A stretch of 64,000 bases of DNA from Corticimicrobacter sp040137905 (GTDB lineage Bacteria > Pseudomonadota > Gammaproteobacteria > Burkholderiales > Burkholderiaceae_B), in the NCBI RefSeq assembly GCF_040137905.1, contig NZ_JBEFDG010000066.1, positions 1-64,000 of the forward strand. The letters run 5' to 3'. The position numbers and the translations under genes are program-made. The notes beneath the pieces are model-generated. The model saw only the letters and a list, made by a program, of their open reading frames with translations. It was not told the DNA's origin and made no database searches. Shown piece by piece: positions 24,356 through 35,159 of the stretch (the stretch's first letter is position 1; each line of letters opens with the position of its first letter).

Positions 24356-26134
24356 GTGGTCGCTGTCAAGAATTCCCTTCCCCGCCGCAAGTTTGATGTG
24401 GTGGTCGTCGGTGCAGGTGGTGCCGGCATGCGTTGCTCCCTCCAACTGGCACAGGCCGGCCTGTCGGTCGCCGTGCTTTCCAAGGTGTTTCCGACCCGCT
24501 CGCACACGGTTGCGGCCCAGGGTGGGGTGAGCGCCTCGCTCGGCAACATGAGCGAAGACAACTGGTACTGGCACATGTACGACACCGTCAAGGGTTCGGA
24601 CTGGCTGGGCGACCAGGATGCCATCGAGTTCATGTGCCGCGAGGCACCCAATGCCGTGTACGAACTCGAACACTTCGGCATGCCGTTTGACCGCAATGCC
24701 GATGGCACCATTTACCAGCGTCCGTTCGGCGGCCATACCGCCAACTTCGGCGAAAAGCCGGTGCAGCGCGCCTGTGCCGCCGCTGACCGGACCGGCCACG
24801 CCATGTTGCATACGCTGTATCAGCGCAACGTCGCTGCGCGTACCCATTTCCTGGTGGAATGGATGGCGCTCGATCTGCTGCGCGACGATGATGGCGATGT
24901 GGTCGGCGTGACTGCGCTCGAAATGGAAACCGGCGACATCTATATCCTCGAAGCCAAGACCACGGTCATGGCCACGGGCGGTGCCGGCCGTATCTGGGCC
25001 GCCTCGACCAACGCCTTCATCAATACCGGCGATGGCCTGGGCATGGTGGCGCGTTCGGGTCTGCCGCTCGAAGACATGGAGTTCTGGCAGTTCCACCCGA
25101 CCGGCGTGGCCGGCGCGGGCGTGCTGATCACCGAAGGCGTGCGCGGCGAGGGCGGTATCCTGCTCAACAAGAACGGCGAGCGGTTCATGGAGCGCTATGC
25201 GCCCACCCTCAAGGATCTGGCACCGCGCGATTTCGTGTCGCGCTCGATGGACCAGGAAATCAAGGAAGGCCGTGGCTGTGGTCCCGATGGCAGCTATGTG
25301 GTGCTCAAGCTCGATCACCTCGGTTCCGATGTGATCAACAAGCGCCTGCCCTCGATCCGCGAAATCGCCATCAAGTTCGGCAACGTCGATCCCATCAAGG
25401 ACCCGATCCCGGTCGTGCCGACCATTCACTATCAGATGGGCGGCATCCCGACCAATTACCACGGGCAGGTCATGGCGTGGGCCGATGGGGCCAACCGTGT
25501 GGTCAATGGCCTGTACGCGATCGGCGAGTGTGCCGCTACCTCGGTGCATGGTGCCAACCGTCTGGGTACCAACTCACTGCTCGACCTGATCGTGTTCGGC
25601 CGCGCTGCCGGCAACCACATCGTGGCTGCCCACCCGGAACGCCAGAAAACCCACAAGCCACTGCCCCAGCAGTCGCTCGAGTTCTCGCTGGATCGCGTCA
25701 ATGCCCTGGAGTCGCGCGCCAATGGCGAAAAGACCCAGGATGTTGGCAACGCCATCCGCGTGTCGATGCAACGCCACTGTGGCGTGTTCCGTACCCTCGA
25801 ACTGCTGGAAGAGGGTGTGGGCCAGATCGCCGATCTCGCCGAGCGCGTTCAACACGTTTCGTTCAAGGACAAGTCCAAGGTCTTCAATACCGCTCGTATC
25901 GAGGCGCTTGAGCTGAGCAACATGATCGAAGTGGCACGTGCCACCGTCCTGGCAGCGTCCAAGCGGACCGAAAGCCGCGGCGCGCATGCCCTGGACGATT
26001 TCCCGACCCGTGATGACGAGAACTGGCTGAAGCACAGCCTGTGGTATTCCGATACCAACAGTCTGGACTACAAACCGGTCCAGATGAAACCCCTTACGGT
26101 TGATAGCTTCCCGCCCAAGGCGCGGACTTTCTAA
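24356..26134 (+). CDS. sdhA: succinate dehydrogenase flavoprotein subunit
   Basis: 592 residues with a GTG start 3 bases after sdhD; GGAG lies 9 bases upstream. The FAD fold (FDVVVVGAGGAGMRCSLQLA) is followed by SHTVAAQGG with the His (about residue 50) that binds FAD covalently, the substrate block IEFMCREAPNAVYELEHFGMP region, catalytic REGRGCGPDG-like EGRGCGPDGSYV, and HYQMGGIPTN. It oxidises succinate to fumarate on the cytoplasmic side. Confidence 0.98.
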   Translation: MVAVKNSLPRRKFDVVVVGAGGAGMRCSLQLAQAGLSVAVLSKVFPTRSHTVAAQGGVSASLGNMSEDNWYWHMYDTVKGSDWLGDQDAIEFMCREAPNAVYELEHFGMPFDRNADGTIYQRPFGGHTANFGEKPVQRACAAADRTGHAMLHTLYQRNVAARTHFLVEWMALDLLRDDDGDVVGVTALEMETGDIYILEAKTTVMATGGAGRIWAASTNAFINTGDGLGMVARSGLPLEDMEFWQFHPTGVAGAGVLITEGVRGEGGILLNKNGERFMERYAPTLKDLAPRDFVSRSMDQEIKEGRGCGPDGSYVVLKLDHLGSDVINKRLPSIREIAIKFGNVDPIKDPIPVVPTIHYQMGGIPTNYHGQVMAWADGANRVVNGLYAIGECAATSVHGANRLGTNSLLDLIVFGRAAGNHIVAAHPERQKTHKPLPQQSLEFSLDRVNALESRANGEKTQDVGNAIRVSMQRHCGVFRTLELLEEGVGQIADLAERVQHVSFKDKSKVFNTARIEALELSNMIEVARATVLAASKRTESRGAHALDDFPTRDDENWLKHSLWYSDTNSLDYKPVQMKPLTVDSFPPKARTF

Positions 26135-26148
26135 GCAGGACGCTGGCA

Positions 26149-26865
26149 ATGAGCACCAAACGCATCGTTAAATTCGAAATCTACCGCTACGATCCTGACA
26201 AGGACGAGCGCCCCTACATGCAGAAGCTGGAAGTCGAGCTGCAACCGACCGACAAGATGCTGCTGGACGCGCTGGTCCGCATCAAGAACGATGTGGACGA
26301 CAGTTTCGCCATCCGCCGTTCCTGCCGCGAGGGGGTCTGCGGGTCGGATGCCATGAACATCAATGGCAAGAACGGCTTGGCCTGTACCACCAACCTGCTT
26401 GAACTCAAGGAACCCATCGTGCTGCGCCCGCTGCCGGGCCTGCCGGTGATCCGCGACCTGATCGTCGACATGACGCACTTCTTCAACCAGTACCACTCGA
26501 TCCGGCCGTACCTGATCAACGATACGCCGCCGCCCGAGAAGGAACGCCTGCAATCGCCCGAGGCTCGCGAGGAGCTCGACGGCCTGTATGAGTGCATCCT
26601 GTGTGCGTGCTGCTCGACGTCGTGCCCGTCGTTCTGGTGGAATCCCGACAAGTTCGTGGGGCCGGCAGGGTTGTTGCAAGCCTATCGCTTCATTGCCGAT
26701 AGTCGTGATGAGGCAACCAGTTCGCGACTGGATGATCTGGAAGACCCGTATCGCCTGTTCCGTTGCCACACGATCATGAACTGTGTCGATGTCTGTCCGA
26801 AGGGGCTGAACCCGACACGCGCAATCGGCAAGATCAAGGAACTGATGGTGCGTCGCACTGTCTGA
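26149..26865 (+). CDS. sdhB: succinate dehydrogenase iron-sulfur subunit
   Basis: 238 residues. The [2Fe-2S] motif is SCREGVCGSDAMNINGKNG with the following AC; the [4Fe-4S] and [3Fe-4S] motifs are CILCACCSTSCPSFWWN and CHTIMNCVDVCPKGLNP. The Asp in CGSD replacing a fourth Cys is as in E. coli SdhB. It transfers electrons from SdhA to quinone and lies 14 bases after sdhA. Confidence 0.98.
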   Translation: MSTKRIVKFEIYRYDPDKDERPYMQKLEVELQPTDKMLLDALVRIKNDVDDSFAIRRSCREGVCGSDAMNINGKNGLACTTNLLELKEPIVLRPLPGLPVIRDLIVDMTHFFNQYHSIRPYLINDTPPPEKERLQSPEAREELDGLYECILCACCSTSCPSFWWNPDKFVGPAGLLQAYRFIADSRDEATSSRLDDLEDPYRLFRCHTIMNCVDVCPKGLNPTRAIGKIKELMVRRTV

Positions 26866-26878
26866 GCAGGAGTAGAGC

Positions 26879-27142
26879 ATGGCTGCATTGCTGTCCGAAC
26901 TGGATCGTACCCGTCTGCGGTGGCGCGCCCGCCGCGGCCTGCTGGAAAACGATCTGATCATCACCCGTTTCCTGGATGCCTGGGAAACGACGCTGACCGA
27001 CGAGGATGTAGCCTCGCTTACCCAGCTGTTCGAGCTTGGAGACAACGAACTGCTGGATCTGCTTTTGGCGCGCAAGGAGCCCGACGGTGCGCTGGATACG
27101 CCCGAAATCCGCACCATGCTGGGGCGGTTGCGTACGGCGTAG
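26879..27142 (+). CDS. sdhE: FAD assembly factor SdhE
   Basis: 87 residues, the normal small size. The family motif is seen in RLRWRARRGLLENDLII (RRGxxExD). SdhE helps attach FAD to SdhA and fumarate reductase. It is last in the sdh operon, 13 bases after sdhB, and is followed by an intrinsic terminator. Confidence 0.95.
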   Translation: MAALLSELDRTRLRWRARRGLLENDLIITRFLDAWETTLTDEDVASLTQLFELGDNELLDLLLARKEPDGALDTPEIRTMLGRLRTA

Positions 27143-27173
27143 GGATTGATCGGGCTGACAGCCCAAACGTTGC

Positions 27174-27203
27174 AGGCCCCGGTCAAGGTCGGGGCCTTTT
27201 TCC
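27174..27203 (+). terminator. intrinsic terminator after sdhE
   Basis: AGGCCCCG (27174-27181) pairs with CGGGGCCT (27190-27197) over an 8-base loop and runs into TTTTT. It ends the sdhCDABE operon 31 bases after its last stop. Confidence 0.85.
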
Positions 27204-27239
27204 AAAATAACGAGTTGCAAGAAACGAGAGGAACGATCG

Positions 27240-28550
27240 ATGAAGCTGTCCGATAAGAAAGCCACGCTGAGTTTTTCAGATGGTTCGCCTTCCATTGACC
27301 TGCCGGTCTATCAGGGGACCGTGGGCCCCGATGTCATTGACATCCGCAAGCTCTACGGCCAGACCGGCATGTTCACCTATGATCCGGGTTTTCTGTCGAC
27401 GGCGGCCTGCGCCTCGGGCATTACCTACATTGACGGCGACAAGGGCGAGCTGCTCTATCGCGGCTACCCGATCGAACAACTGGCGGTCAAGTGTGATTTC
27501 CTGGATATCTGCTACCTGATTCTCAATGGCGATCTGCCCAATGGGAACCAGAAAACCGATTTCGACGGCCTGGTCGTTCACCACATGATGGTGCACGAGC
27601 AGATGCAGTTCTTCCTGCGCGGATTCCGTCGTGATGCCCACCCGATGGCCGTGTTGACGGGTCTGGTCGGTGCCATGTCTGCCTTCTACCACGACTCCAC
27701 CGACATCACCAATCCGCAGCATCGTCAGATCTCCGCAATCCGGCTGATTTCCAAGATGCCGACGCTGGTGGCCATGGCCTACAAGTATTCCCAGGGCCAG
27801 CCCTTCATCTATCCGCAGAACAATCTGTCCTACACGGGCAATTTCCTGCGCATGATGTTCGCCACGCCGTGCGAAGACTACAAGGTCAACCCGGTGGTCG
27901 AGCGTGCACTGGACCGCATCTTCATCCTGCATGCCGATCACGAGCAGAATGCCTCGACTTCGACCGTGCGCCTGTGCGGTTCGTCCGGTACCAATCCGTT
28001 TGCTGCCATCGCGGCTGGCGTCGGCTGCCTGTGGGGCCCGGCACATGGCGGTGCCAACGAGGCATGCCTGCAGATGCTCGAAGAGATCCAGGCCAGCGGT
28101 GGCTTGGCCAAGGTCGGCGAGTTCATGGAAAAGGTCAAGGACAAGAATTCGGGCGTGCGCCTGATGGGCTTTGGTCACCGCGTCTACAAGAACTACGACC
28201 CGCGCGCCAAGCTGATGCAGGAAACCTGCAAGGAAGTGCTGCAGGCGCTGGGTCTCGAAAACGATCCGCTGTTCAAGCTGGCCATGGAACTCGAGCGCAT
28301 CGCGCTGGAAGATCCTTACTTCGTCGAACGCAAACTGTATCCCAATGTCGATTTCTACTCCGGCATCGTGCAGCGCGCCATCGGCATCCCGACCTCGCTG
28401 TTCACTGCCATCTTCGCGCTGGCCCGCACCGTGGGCTGGATTGCGCAGTGGGGTGAAATGCTGTCCGATCCCGAGTACAAGATCGGCCGTCCGCGCCAAC
28501 TCTTCACCGGTGCCGTGCCGCGTGACGTCGTTGATATCGCCAAGCGCTGA
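27240..28550 (+). CDS. gltA: citrate synthase (type II, hexameric-type)
   Basis: 436 residues with an AGAGGAA ribosome binding site. The enzyme condenses acetyl-CoA and oxaloacetate. N-terminal SIDLPVYQGTVGPDVIDIR and the blocks LHADHEQNASTSTVRLCGSS, GPAHGGANEACLQML (catalytic His) and MGFGHRVYKNYDPRAKL (catalytic His/Asp region) match proteobacterial GltA. It has its own transcription unit, bounded by terminators on both sides. PrpC at 18994-20244 is its paralogue. Confidence 0.98.
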   Translation: MKLSDKKATLSFSDGSPSIDLPVYQGTVGPDVIDIRKLYGQTGMFTYDPGFLSTAACASGITYIDGDKGELLYRGYPIEQLAVKCDFLDICYLILNGDLPNGNQKTDFDGLVVHHMMVHEQMQFFLRGFRRDAHPMAVLTGLVGAMSAFYHDSTDITNPQHRQISAIRLISKMPTLVAMAYKYSQGQPFIYPQNNLSYTGNFLRMMFATPCEDYKVNPVVERALDRIFILHADHEQNASTSTVRLCGSSGTNPFAAIAAGVGCLWGPAHGGANEACLQMLEEIQASGGLAKVGEFMEKVKDKNSGVRLMGFGHRVYKNYDPRAKLMQETCKEVLQALGLENDPLFKLAMELERIALEDPYFVERKLYPNVDFYSGIVQRAIGIPTSLFTAIFALARTVGWIAQWGEMLSDPEYKIGRPRQLFTGAVPRDVVDIAKR

Positions 28551-28632
28551 GCCACTTCGCAGCCAGTTCTGCAAGCCTTGTTCTGTGTGCGGCGCAGCAT
28601 GATTTCGTTTCAGTTGCACTGACACCTCAGGC

Positions 28633-28666
28633 AAGCCCACCCATCAAAAATGGGTGGGCTTTTTTG
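28633..28666 (+). terminator. intrinsic terminator after gltA
   Basis: AAGCCCACCCAT (28633-28644) pairs with ATGGGTGGGCTT (28650-28661) around CAAAA and runs into a T tract to 28665. It separates gltA from the odh genes. Confidence 0.88.
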
Positions 28667-28826
28667 TGGTACTCATGGTCGCAACAGGGTTATACTGGTT
28701 TCACAACGGCTCTTTAGGCTTGTTATCGTGCCTTCTGCCCCCGCTATCCGCTATCCGGTCTGGCCGTGTCGCGGAAGGTTTTCCTGCATCGCACCGGGTG
28801 AAACACCCGTATAGGTGAAGCGTTAT

Positions 28827-31694
28827 ATGTCTACGGAAAAAGAAGTCCAGTCTTACTCCTATCTGTTCGGGGGCAATGCTCCCTATGTCGAAGAGCTTTA
28901 TGAAGCCTACCTCGACAATCCCGCCTCGGTAGCGGACAACTGGCGCCAGTATTTCGACCAGCTCCAGCATGTGCCGGCCACCGACGGTCAGGAAAGCACT
29001 CGCGACCAGGCCCACGCTCCCATCATCGAGTCGTTCGCGCAGCGCGCCAAGGCCAACGCCTTCGTGACCCGCGCCCAGGAACCCGATCTGACCGTGGCCA
29101 GCAAGCAGGTTTCGGTGCAGTCCATCGTCGCTGCCTATCGTTCGCTGGGTCTGCGCTGGGCCGATATCGATCCCCTGCAGCGCCAGGAGCGCCCCGAGAT
29201 TCCCGAGCTGACGCCGGCCTTCTACGGCCTGACCGAAGCCGATCTCGACAAGGTCTATTCGGCCACCAATACCTACTTCACCACGGCCGAAACCATGACG
29301 CTGCGCGACTTGATCAAGTCGTTGCGCGATACCTACTGCCGCTCCGTTGGTGCCGAGTTCATGTATATCTCGGATCCGGTGGCCAAGCGCTGGATCCAGG
29401 AACGTCTCGAATCGACCGTCGCTGCGCCCAACTACTCGGTCGACGAAAAGCGCCACATCCTGCAGCAGCTTACCGAGGCCGAAGGCCTGGAACGCTTCCT
29501 GCACACCAAGTATGTCGGCCAGAAGCGCTTCTCGCTCGAGGGTGGCGAAAGCTTCATCGCCTCGATGGATGCCGTGGTCAGCCACTCCGGTGAAAACGGC
29601 GTACAGGAAATCATCGTCGGCATGGCCCACCGCGGTCGCCTGAACATGCTGGTCAACATCATGGGCAAGATGCCCGGTGACCTGTTTGCCGAGTTCGAGG
29701 GCAAGCATGCCGAAGGCCTGACCGATGGCGACGTGAAATACCACAACGGTTTCTCCAGCGATGTCTCGACCAAGGGCGGTCCGGTCCACCTGTCGCTGGC
29801 TTTCAATCCGTCCCACCTCGAAATCGTCAACCCTGTGGTCGAAGGCAGCGTCCGCGCCCGCCAGGAACGCCGCAGCGACACTGACGGCAGCCAGGTGCTG
29901 CCGGTGCTGGTGCACGGTGATGCCGCCTTCGCCGGCCAGGGTGTGGTCATGGAAACCCTCAGCCTGGCGCAGACCCGCGGCTACGGCACGGGTGGTACGC
30001 TGCATATCGTCATCAATAACCAGATCGGTTTCACTACCTCCGACCCGCGTGATACGCGCTCGTCGCTGTATTGCTCCGATATCGTCAAGATGATCGAGGC
30101 CCCGGTGTTCCACGTCAACGGCGATGATCCCGAGGCCGTGGTGTTCGTTACCCGCCTGGCGTTGGACTACCGCCGTCAGTTCCGCCACGACGTGGTGGTC
30201 GATATCGTCTGCTTCCGCAAGCTGGGTCACAACGAGCAGGATACTCCGGCGCTCACGCAGCCCCTGATGTACAAGAAAATCGGCAAGCACCCCGGCACCC
30301 GCCAGGTCTATGCCGACAAGCTGACCACTCAGGGTGTATTGGCTGAAGGTGAGTCTGACGAACTGGTCAAGAAATACCGTCAACTGATGGAAGACGGCAA
30401 GCAGACCATCGAACCCGTGCTGACCGACTACAAGGGCAAGTACGCTACCGACTGGTCGCCGTTTGCCAATGCCAAGTGGACCGATGCCGGCGATACGGCC
30501 GTGCCGATGGCCGAACTGCAACGCCTGGGCGAGCGGATCACGACGGTGCCGGAAAGCTGCACGGTGCATCAGCTGGTCAACAAGCTGCTCAACGACCGCC
30601 GCGCCATGCTCAAGGGTGAGCTCAATATCGACTGGGGCATGGGTGAGCACCTGGCCTACGCCAGTCTGGTAGCCGCCGGTTATCCGGTGCGTCTGTCGGG
30701 TGAAGATGCCGGCCGCGGCACGTTCTCGCATCGCCATGCTGTCTGGCATGACCAGAAGCGTGAGCGCTGGAACGACGGTACCTACATTCCCCTGCAGAAT
30801 GTCTCCGACAAGCAGGCCCCGTTCGTCGTGATCGACTCGGTGTTGTCTGAAGAGGCCGTGCTGGGCTTCGAATATGGCTACTCGGCAACCGACCCCAACA
30901 CGCTGACCATCTGGGAAGCACAGTTCGGCGACTTCGCCAATGGTGCCCAGGTCGTGATCGATCAGTTCATCGCGTCGGGCGAGGCCAAGTGGGGCCGTTA
31001 TTCCGGCCTGGTGATGCTGTTGCCGCATGGCTACGAAGGCCAGGGTCCCGAGCACTCCTCGGCCCGCATCGAACGCTATCTGCAACTGTGCGCCGACAAC
31101 AACATGCAAGTGGTGCAGCCGACCAACGGTGCGCAGATTTTCCACTTGCTGCGTCGCCAGATGATCCGTCCGTTCCGCAAGCCGCTGGTGGTGCTGACAC
31201 CCAAGTCGCTGCTGCGCAACAAGGACGCGGGCGTGCCGCTGAGCCAATTGGCCGAAGGTCAGTTCCAGCCGATCATCGGCGAAACCGACAAGGCCATCAA
31301 GGCGGCGGCTGTCAAGCGCGTGCTGGTCTGCTCGGGCAAGGTCTACTACGATCTGGTCAACGCCCGCAAGGAGCGTGATGCCAAGGATGTGGCCATCGTC
31401 CGCGTCGAGCAGCTCTATCCGTTCGCGCACAAGACCTTCGAAACCGTGCTGGGCAAGTACAGCAAGGCTACCGAAGTCATCTGGGTGCAGGATGAGCCGC
31501 AGAATCAGGGCCCGTGGTTCTACGTGCAGCATCACATCTACCAGAACATGAAGGCCGGCCAAAAGCTGGCTTATGCAGGCCGTGCCGCATCGTCGTCACC
31601 GGCCGTCGGCTACCTGGCCAAGCACGTCGAACAGCAGAAGGCCCTGATCGAACAGGCTTTCGGCCGTCTCAAGGGCTTCAGCCTGACCAAGTAA
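28827..31694 (+). CDS. odhA: 2-oxoglutarate dehydrogenase E1 component
   Basis: 955 residues from the ATG at 28827, preceded by AGGTGAAG; a GTG at 28815 is less likely. It decarboxylates 2-oxoglutarate with thiamine diphosphate and passes the succinyl group to the E2 lipoyl arm. The N-terminal E1 helix YSYLFGGNAPYVEELYEAYL binds the E2 core; thiamine and substrate blocks include GMAHRGRLNMLVNIMGK, HVNGDDPEAVVFVTRLALDY, VVDIVCFRKLGHNEQDTPA and ENPNT-like YSATDPNTLTIWEAQFGDFA. A terminator-like hairpin follows before odhB. Confidence 0.98.
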   Translation: MSTEKEVQSYSYLFGGNAPYVEELYEAYLDNPASVADNWRQYFDQLQHVPATDGQESTRDQAHAPIIESFAQRAKANAFVTRAQEPDLTVASKQVSVQSIVAAYRSLGLRWADIDPLQRQERPEIPELTPAFYGLTEADLDKVYSATNTYFTTAETMTLRDLIKSLRDTYCRSVGAEFMYISDPVAKRWIQERLESTVAAPNYSVDEKRHILQQLTEAEGLERFLHTKYVGQKRFSLEGGESFIASMDAVVSHSGENGVQEIIVGMAHRGRLNMLVNIMGKMPGDLFAEFEGKHAEGLTDGDVKYHNGFSSDVSTKGGPVHLSLAFNPSHLEIVNPVVEGSVRARQERRSDTDGSQVLPVLVHGDAAFAGQGVVMETLSLAQTRGYGTGGTLHIVINNQIGFTTSDPRDTRSSLYCSDIVKMIEAPVFHVNGDDPEAVVFVTRLALDYRRQFRHDVVVDIVCFRKLGHNEQDTPALTQPLMYKKIGKHPGTRQVYADKLTTQGVLAEGESDELVKKYRQLMEDGKQTIEPVLTDYKGKYATDWSPFANAKWTDAGDTAVPMAELQRLGERITTVPESCTVHQLVNKLLNDRRAMLKGELNIDWGMGEHLAYASLVAAGYPVRLSGEDAGRGTFSHRHAVWHDQKRERWNDGTYIPLQNVSDKQAPFVVIDSVLSEEAVLGFEYGYSATDPNTLTIWEAQFGDFANGAQVVIDQFIASGEAKWGRYSGLVMLLPHGYEGQGPEHSSARIERYLQLCADNNMQVVQPTNGAQIFHLLRRQMIRPFRKPLVVLTPKSLLRNKDAGVPLSQLAEGQFQPIIGETDKAIKAAAVKRVLVCSGKVYYDLVNARKERDAKDVAIVRVEQLYPFAHKTFETVLGKYSKATEVIWVQDEPQNQGPWFYVQHHIYQNMKAGQKLAYAGRAASSSPAVGYLAKHVEQQKALIEQAFGRLKGFSLTK

Positions 31695-31703
31695 CGTCCT
31701 GCT

Positions 31704-31736
31704 GCGTGCGCTCTGCCGTGGAGCGCACGCGTTTTT
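31704..31736 (+). terminator. terminator-like hairpin between odhA and odhB
   Basis: GCGTGCGCTC (31704-31713) pairs perfectly with GAGCGCACGC (31721-31730) over a 7-base loop, followed by G and five T residues (31732-31736). This has the form of an intrinsic terminator, yet it lies inside the odhA-odhB-lpd unit, 50 bases before odhB. It may let only part of the transcripts continue, or protect the odhA mRNA end. Confidence 0.7.
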
Positions 31737-31785
31737 GACCGATCACATCTCTGACAGATCAACTTTCATTACCGGAACCACCACC

Positions 31786-32982
31786 ATGGCCAAAATTGAC
31801 GTCGTTGTCCCCCAGCTTTCCGAATCCGTTTCCGAGGCGAGCCTGCTCAACTGGAAGAAGCAGCCCGGCGAAGCCGTTGCGGCGGATGAAATCCTGATTG
31901 AAATCGAGACCGACAAGGTCGTGCTCGAAGTGCCCGCACCGTCGGCCGGCGTGCTGGCCGAAATCGTCAAGGGCGATAGCAGCACCGTCACCTCGGGCGA
32001 ACTGATTGCCCGCATCGATACGGCTGCCAAGGCCAGCGCTGCGCCGGCACCTGCCGCCGAAGCCGCTCCTGCTGCAGCGCCTGCCGCAGCCGCTCCGGCT
32101 GCTGCCGGTGCGATTGCCTCGCCTGCCGCTGCCAAGCTGATGGCCGACAACAACCTGACCGACGTGGCCGGCACCGGCCGTGGCGGTCGCATCACCAAGG
32201 GCGACGTGCTCAATGCACAGTCGGGCTCGGCTGCCAAGCCTGCCGCCGCTCCGGCTCCGGCCCCCACGCTGTCGCTGGACGGTCGTCCCGAGCAGCGCGT
32301 GCCGATGAGCCGCCTGCGTGCCCGCGTGGCCGAGCGCCTGCTGCAGTCGCAATCCGAAAACGCCATCCTGACCACCTTCAACGAAGTCAACATGAAGGCC
32401 GTCATGGATCTGCGCAACGCCTACAAGGACAAGTTCGAGAAGGAACACGGCGTCAAGCTGGGCTTCATGTCGTTCTTCGTCAAGGCTGCCGTGGCCGCAC
32501 TCAAGAAGTACCCGGTCCTGAACGCCTCGGTTGATGGCAAGGACATCATCTATCACGGTTACTTCGACATCGGTATCGCCGTGGGCAGCCCGCGTGGCCT
32601 GGTGGTGCCGATTCTGCGCAACGCCGACCAACTCAGCATTGCCGAGATCGAAAAGACCATCGCCGATTTCGGTACCCGTGCCCGTGACGGCAAGCTGGGC
32701 ATCGAAGAACTGACCGGCGGTACGTTCTCGATCTCCAACGGTGGCGTGTTCGGTTCGATGCTGTCGACCCCGATCATCAACCCGCCGCAAGCCGCGATCC
32801 TGGGCATCCACGCCACCAAGGAGCGTCCGGTCGTCGAAAACGGCCAGATTGTGATCCGTCCGATCAACTACCTGGCCATGTCCTACGACCATCGAATCAT
32901 CGATGGTCGCGAAGCCGTGCTGGGCCTGGTCGCGATGAAGGAAGCGCTGGAAGATCCGCAACGCCTGCTGCTCGAAGTCTGA
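31786..32982 (+). CDS. odhB: dihydrolipoyllysine succinyltransferase, E2 of 2-oxoglutarate dehydrogenase
   Basis: 398 residues from the ATG at 31786. One lipoyl domain (1-77) with ETDKVVLEVPAP, lipoyl Lys near 44; an Ala/Pro linker; a peripheral subunit-binding domain around 115-150 (ASPAAAKLMADNNLTDVAGT, GRGGRITKGDVL); and the catalytic acyltransferase core ending with MSYDHRIIDGREA (His near 369, Asp near 373). It forms the core of the complex with OdhA and Lpd. Upstream lies the hairpin at 31704-31736, so it may be expressed at a different level from odhA. Confidence 0.98.
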   Translation: MAKIDVVVPQLSESVSEASLLNWKKQPGEAVAADEILIEIETDKVVLEVPAPSAGVLAEIVKGDSSTVTSGELIARIDTAAKASAAPAPAAEAAPAAAPAAAAPAAAGAIASPAAAKLMADNNLTDVAGTGRGGRITKGDVLNAQSGSAAKPAAAPAPAPTLSLDGRPEQRVPMSRLRARVAERLLQSQSENAILTTFNEVNMKAVMDLRNAYKDKFEKEHGVKLGFMSFFVKAAVAALKKYPVLNASVDGKDIIYHGYFDIGIAVGSPRGLVVPILRNADQLSIAEIEKTIADFGTRARDGKLGIEELTGGTFSISNGGVFGSMLSTPIINPPQAAILGIHATKERPVVENGQIVIRPINYLAMSYDHRIIDGREAVLGLVAMKEALEDPQRLLLEV

Positions 32983-33016
32983 GCCCTGGCCAACCGAATA
33001 CAGGAGTAACACAAGC

Positions 33017-34447
<1,431 letters not shown>

Positions 34448-34537
34448 GTGCGTACTGATCTCTGTCTGCCGCATAATATGGGATAGGCAGGGATCGGACA
34501 GGTTCCGTCAGGTTTTGCGCCTGTTCGGGAACGACAC

Positions 34538-34562
34538 AGCCCCGGCATGCCGGGGCTTTTTG
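34538..34562 (+). terminator. intrinsic terminator after lpd
   Basis: AGCCCCGG and CCGGGGCT pair around CATG at 34538-34557 and run directly into TTTTT. It ends the odhAB-lpd unit. Confidence 0.88.
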
Positions 34563-34568
34563 TCGCCG

Positions 34569-34636
34569 GGCCGCCCCAAGGCAAAAAACGTCCCTCCAGG
34601 GAGCAGCGCCGGAGCGTAGCGACAAGCGTGGGGGCT
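34569..34636. repeat. REP-like intergenic element
   Basis: A 68-base G/C-rich segment bounded by GGCCGCCCCAAGG on the left and GCGTGGGGGC on the right, with CCCTCCAGGGAGCAGCGCC and GGAGCGTAGCGACA inside. The ends are partly inverted. It resembles intergenic repeats common in Burkholderiales genomes. Only one copy is in this window, so repeat status is from recollection of the type, not shown here. Confidence 0.4.
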
Positions 34637-34644
34637 GTTTTGTT

Positions 34645-35079
34645 TTGGATGATATTGTGAAGCGTATCGAAAAGCTCAGACGTTCATGCGAGGATCAGCA
34701 GCGTGCTCTGGATCAGGCTACGCGGGAGATTGCGCGCAGCCGGGCAAAGCGGTGGTACCTGTTGGGGGCAGGGTTGCTGTTCGGCGTGACGGTGGCTGGC
34801 ATCTTTGCCTATCAGCTATTTCAGGCCGTCACACAGGGCTATCTGCTCGACTGCCCCCGCTTTTCGACGCTCAATTGCCATCGCCTGTTCCCGGGTGATG
34901 TGTCATATTGGGTGGGCATGGCCGTACGGGTTGTGGTGAGCGTGCTGTTTTTGTCTGCTGCGGTGGTGATGGCTGTTTTCATGCGGGCCTTGACCCGGCC
35001 TGCGCCTGTCCTGCAGATGATGCGCCAGCGCCTGCAAAGATTGCAGGCTGATCTGGAGGCACTGGAAGGCCGAGAGTAA
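34645..35079 (+). CDS. unknown membrane protein with coiled-coil ends
   Basis: 144 residues with a TTG start at 34645 (a GTG at 34657 is possible). An N-terminal basic helix (about 1-34), a membrane segment (WYLLGAGLLFGVTVAGIFAYQ), a short loop with CPRFSTLNCHRLF holding two cysteines, a second membrane segment (VVVSVLFLSAAVVMAVFM) and a C-terminal helix (MMRQRLQRLQADLEALEG). Both helices would be cytoplasmic and the cysteine loop periplasmic. Family not recognised. It stands alone between the lpd terminator and the TonB receptor gene. Confidence 0.68.
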   Translation: MDDIVKRIEKLRRSCEDQQRALDQATREIARSRAKRWYLLGAGLLFGVTVAGIFAYQLFQAVTQGYLLDCPRFSTLNCHRLFPGDVSYWVGMAVRVVVSVLFLSAAVVMAVFMRALTRPAPVLQMMRQRLQRLQADLEALEGRE

Positions 35080-35159
35080 TTCCGACAGGGCGGGTGGCCC
35101 TGCACGGCAGATACGGCATGACGACCATGCTGTATCTGCGCAGTGCTGGTGCTGGTGCC

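Noticed and set aside
23549..25549. 666-codon open frame antisense to sdhC, sdhD and sdhA
   Set aside because: It crosses three real genes and their junctions on the other strand; a by-product of codon bias.
28701..31562. 953-codon open frame antisense to odhA
   Set aside because: It mirrors the codon structure of a GC-rich gene; the sense frame is a full OdhA with all motifs, and the antisense product has no recognised domain or ribosome binding site.
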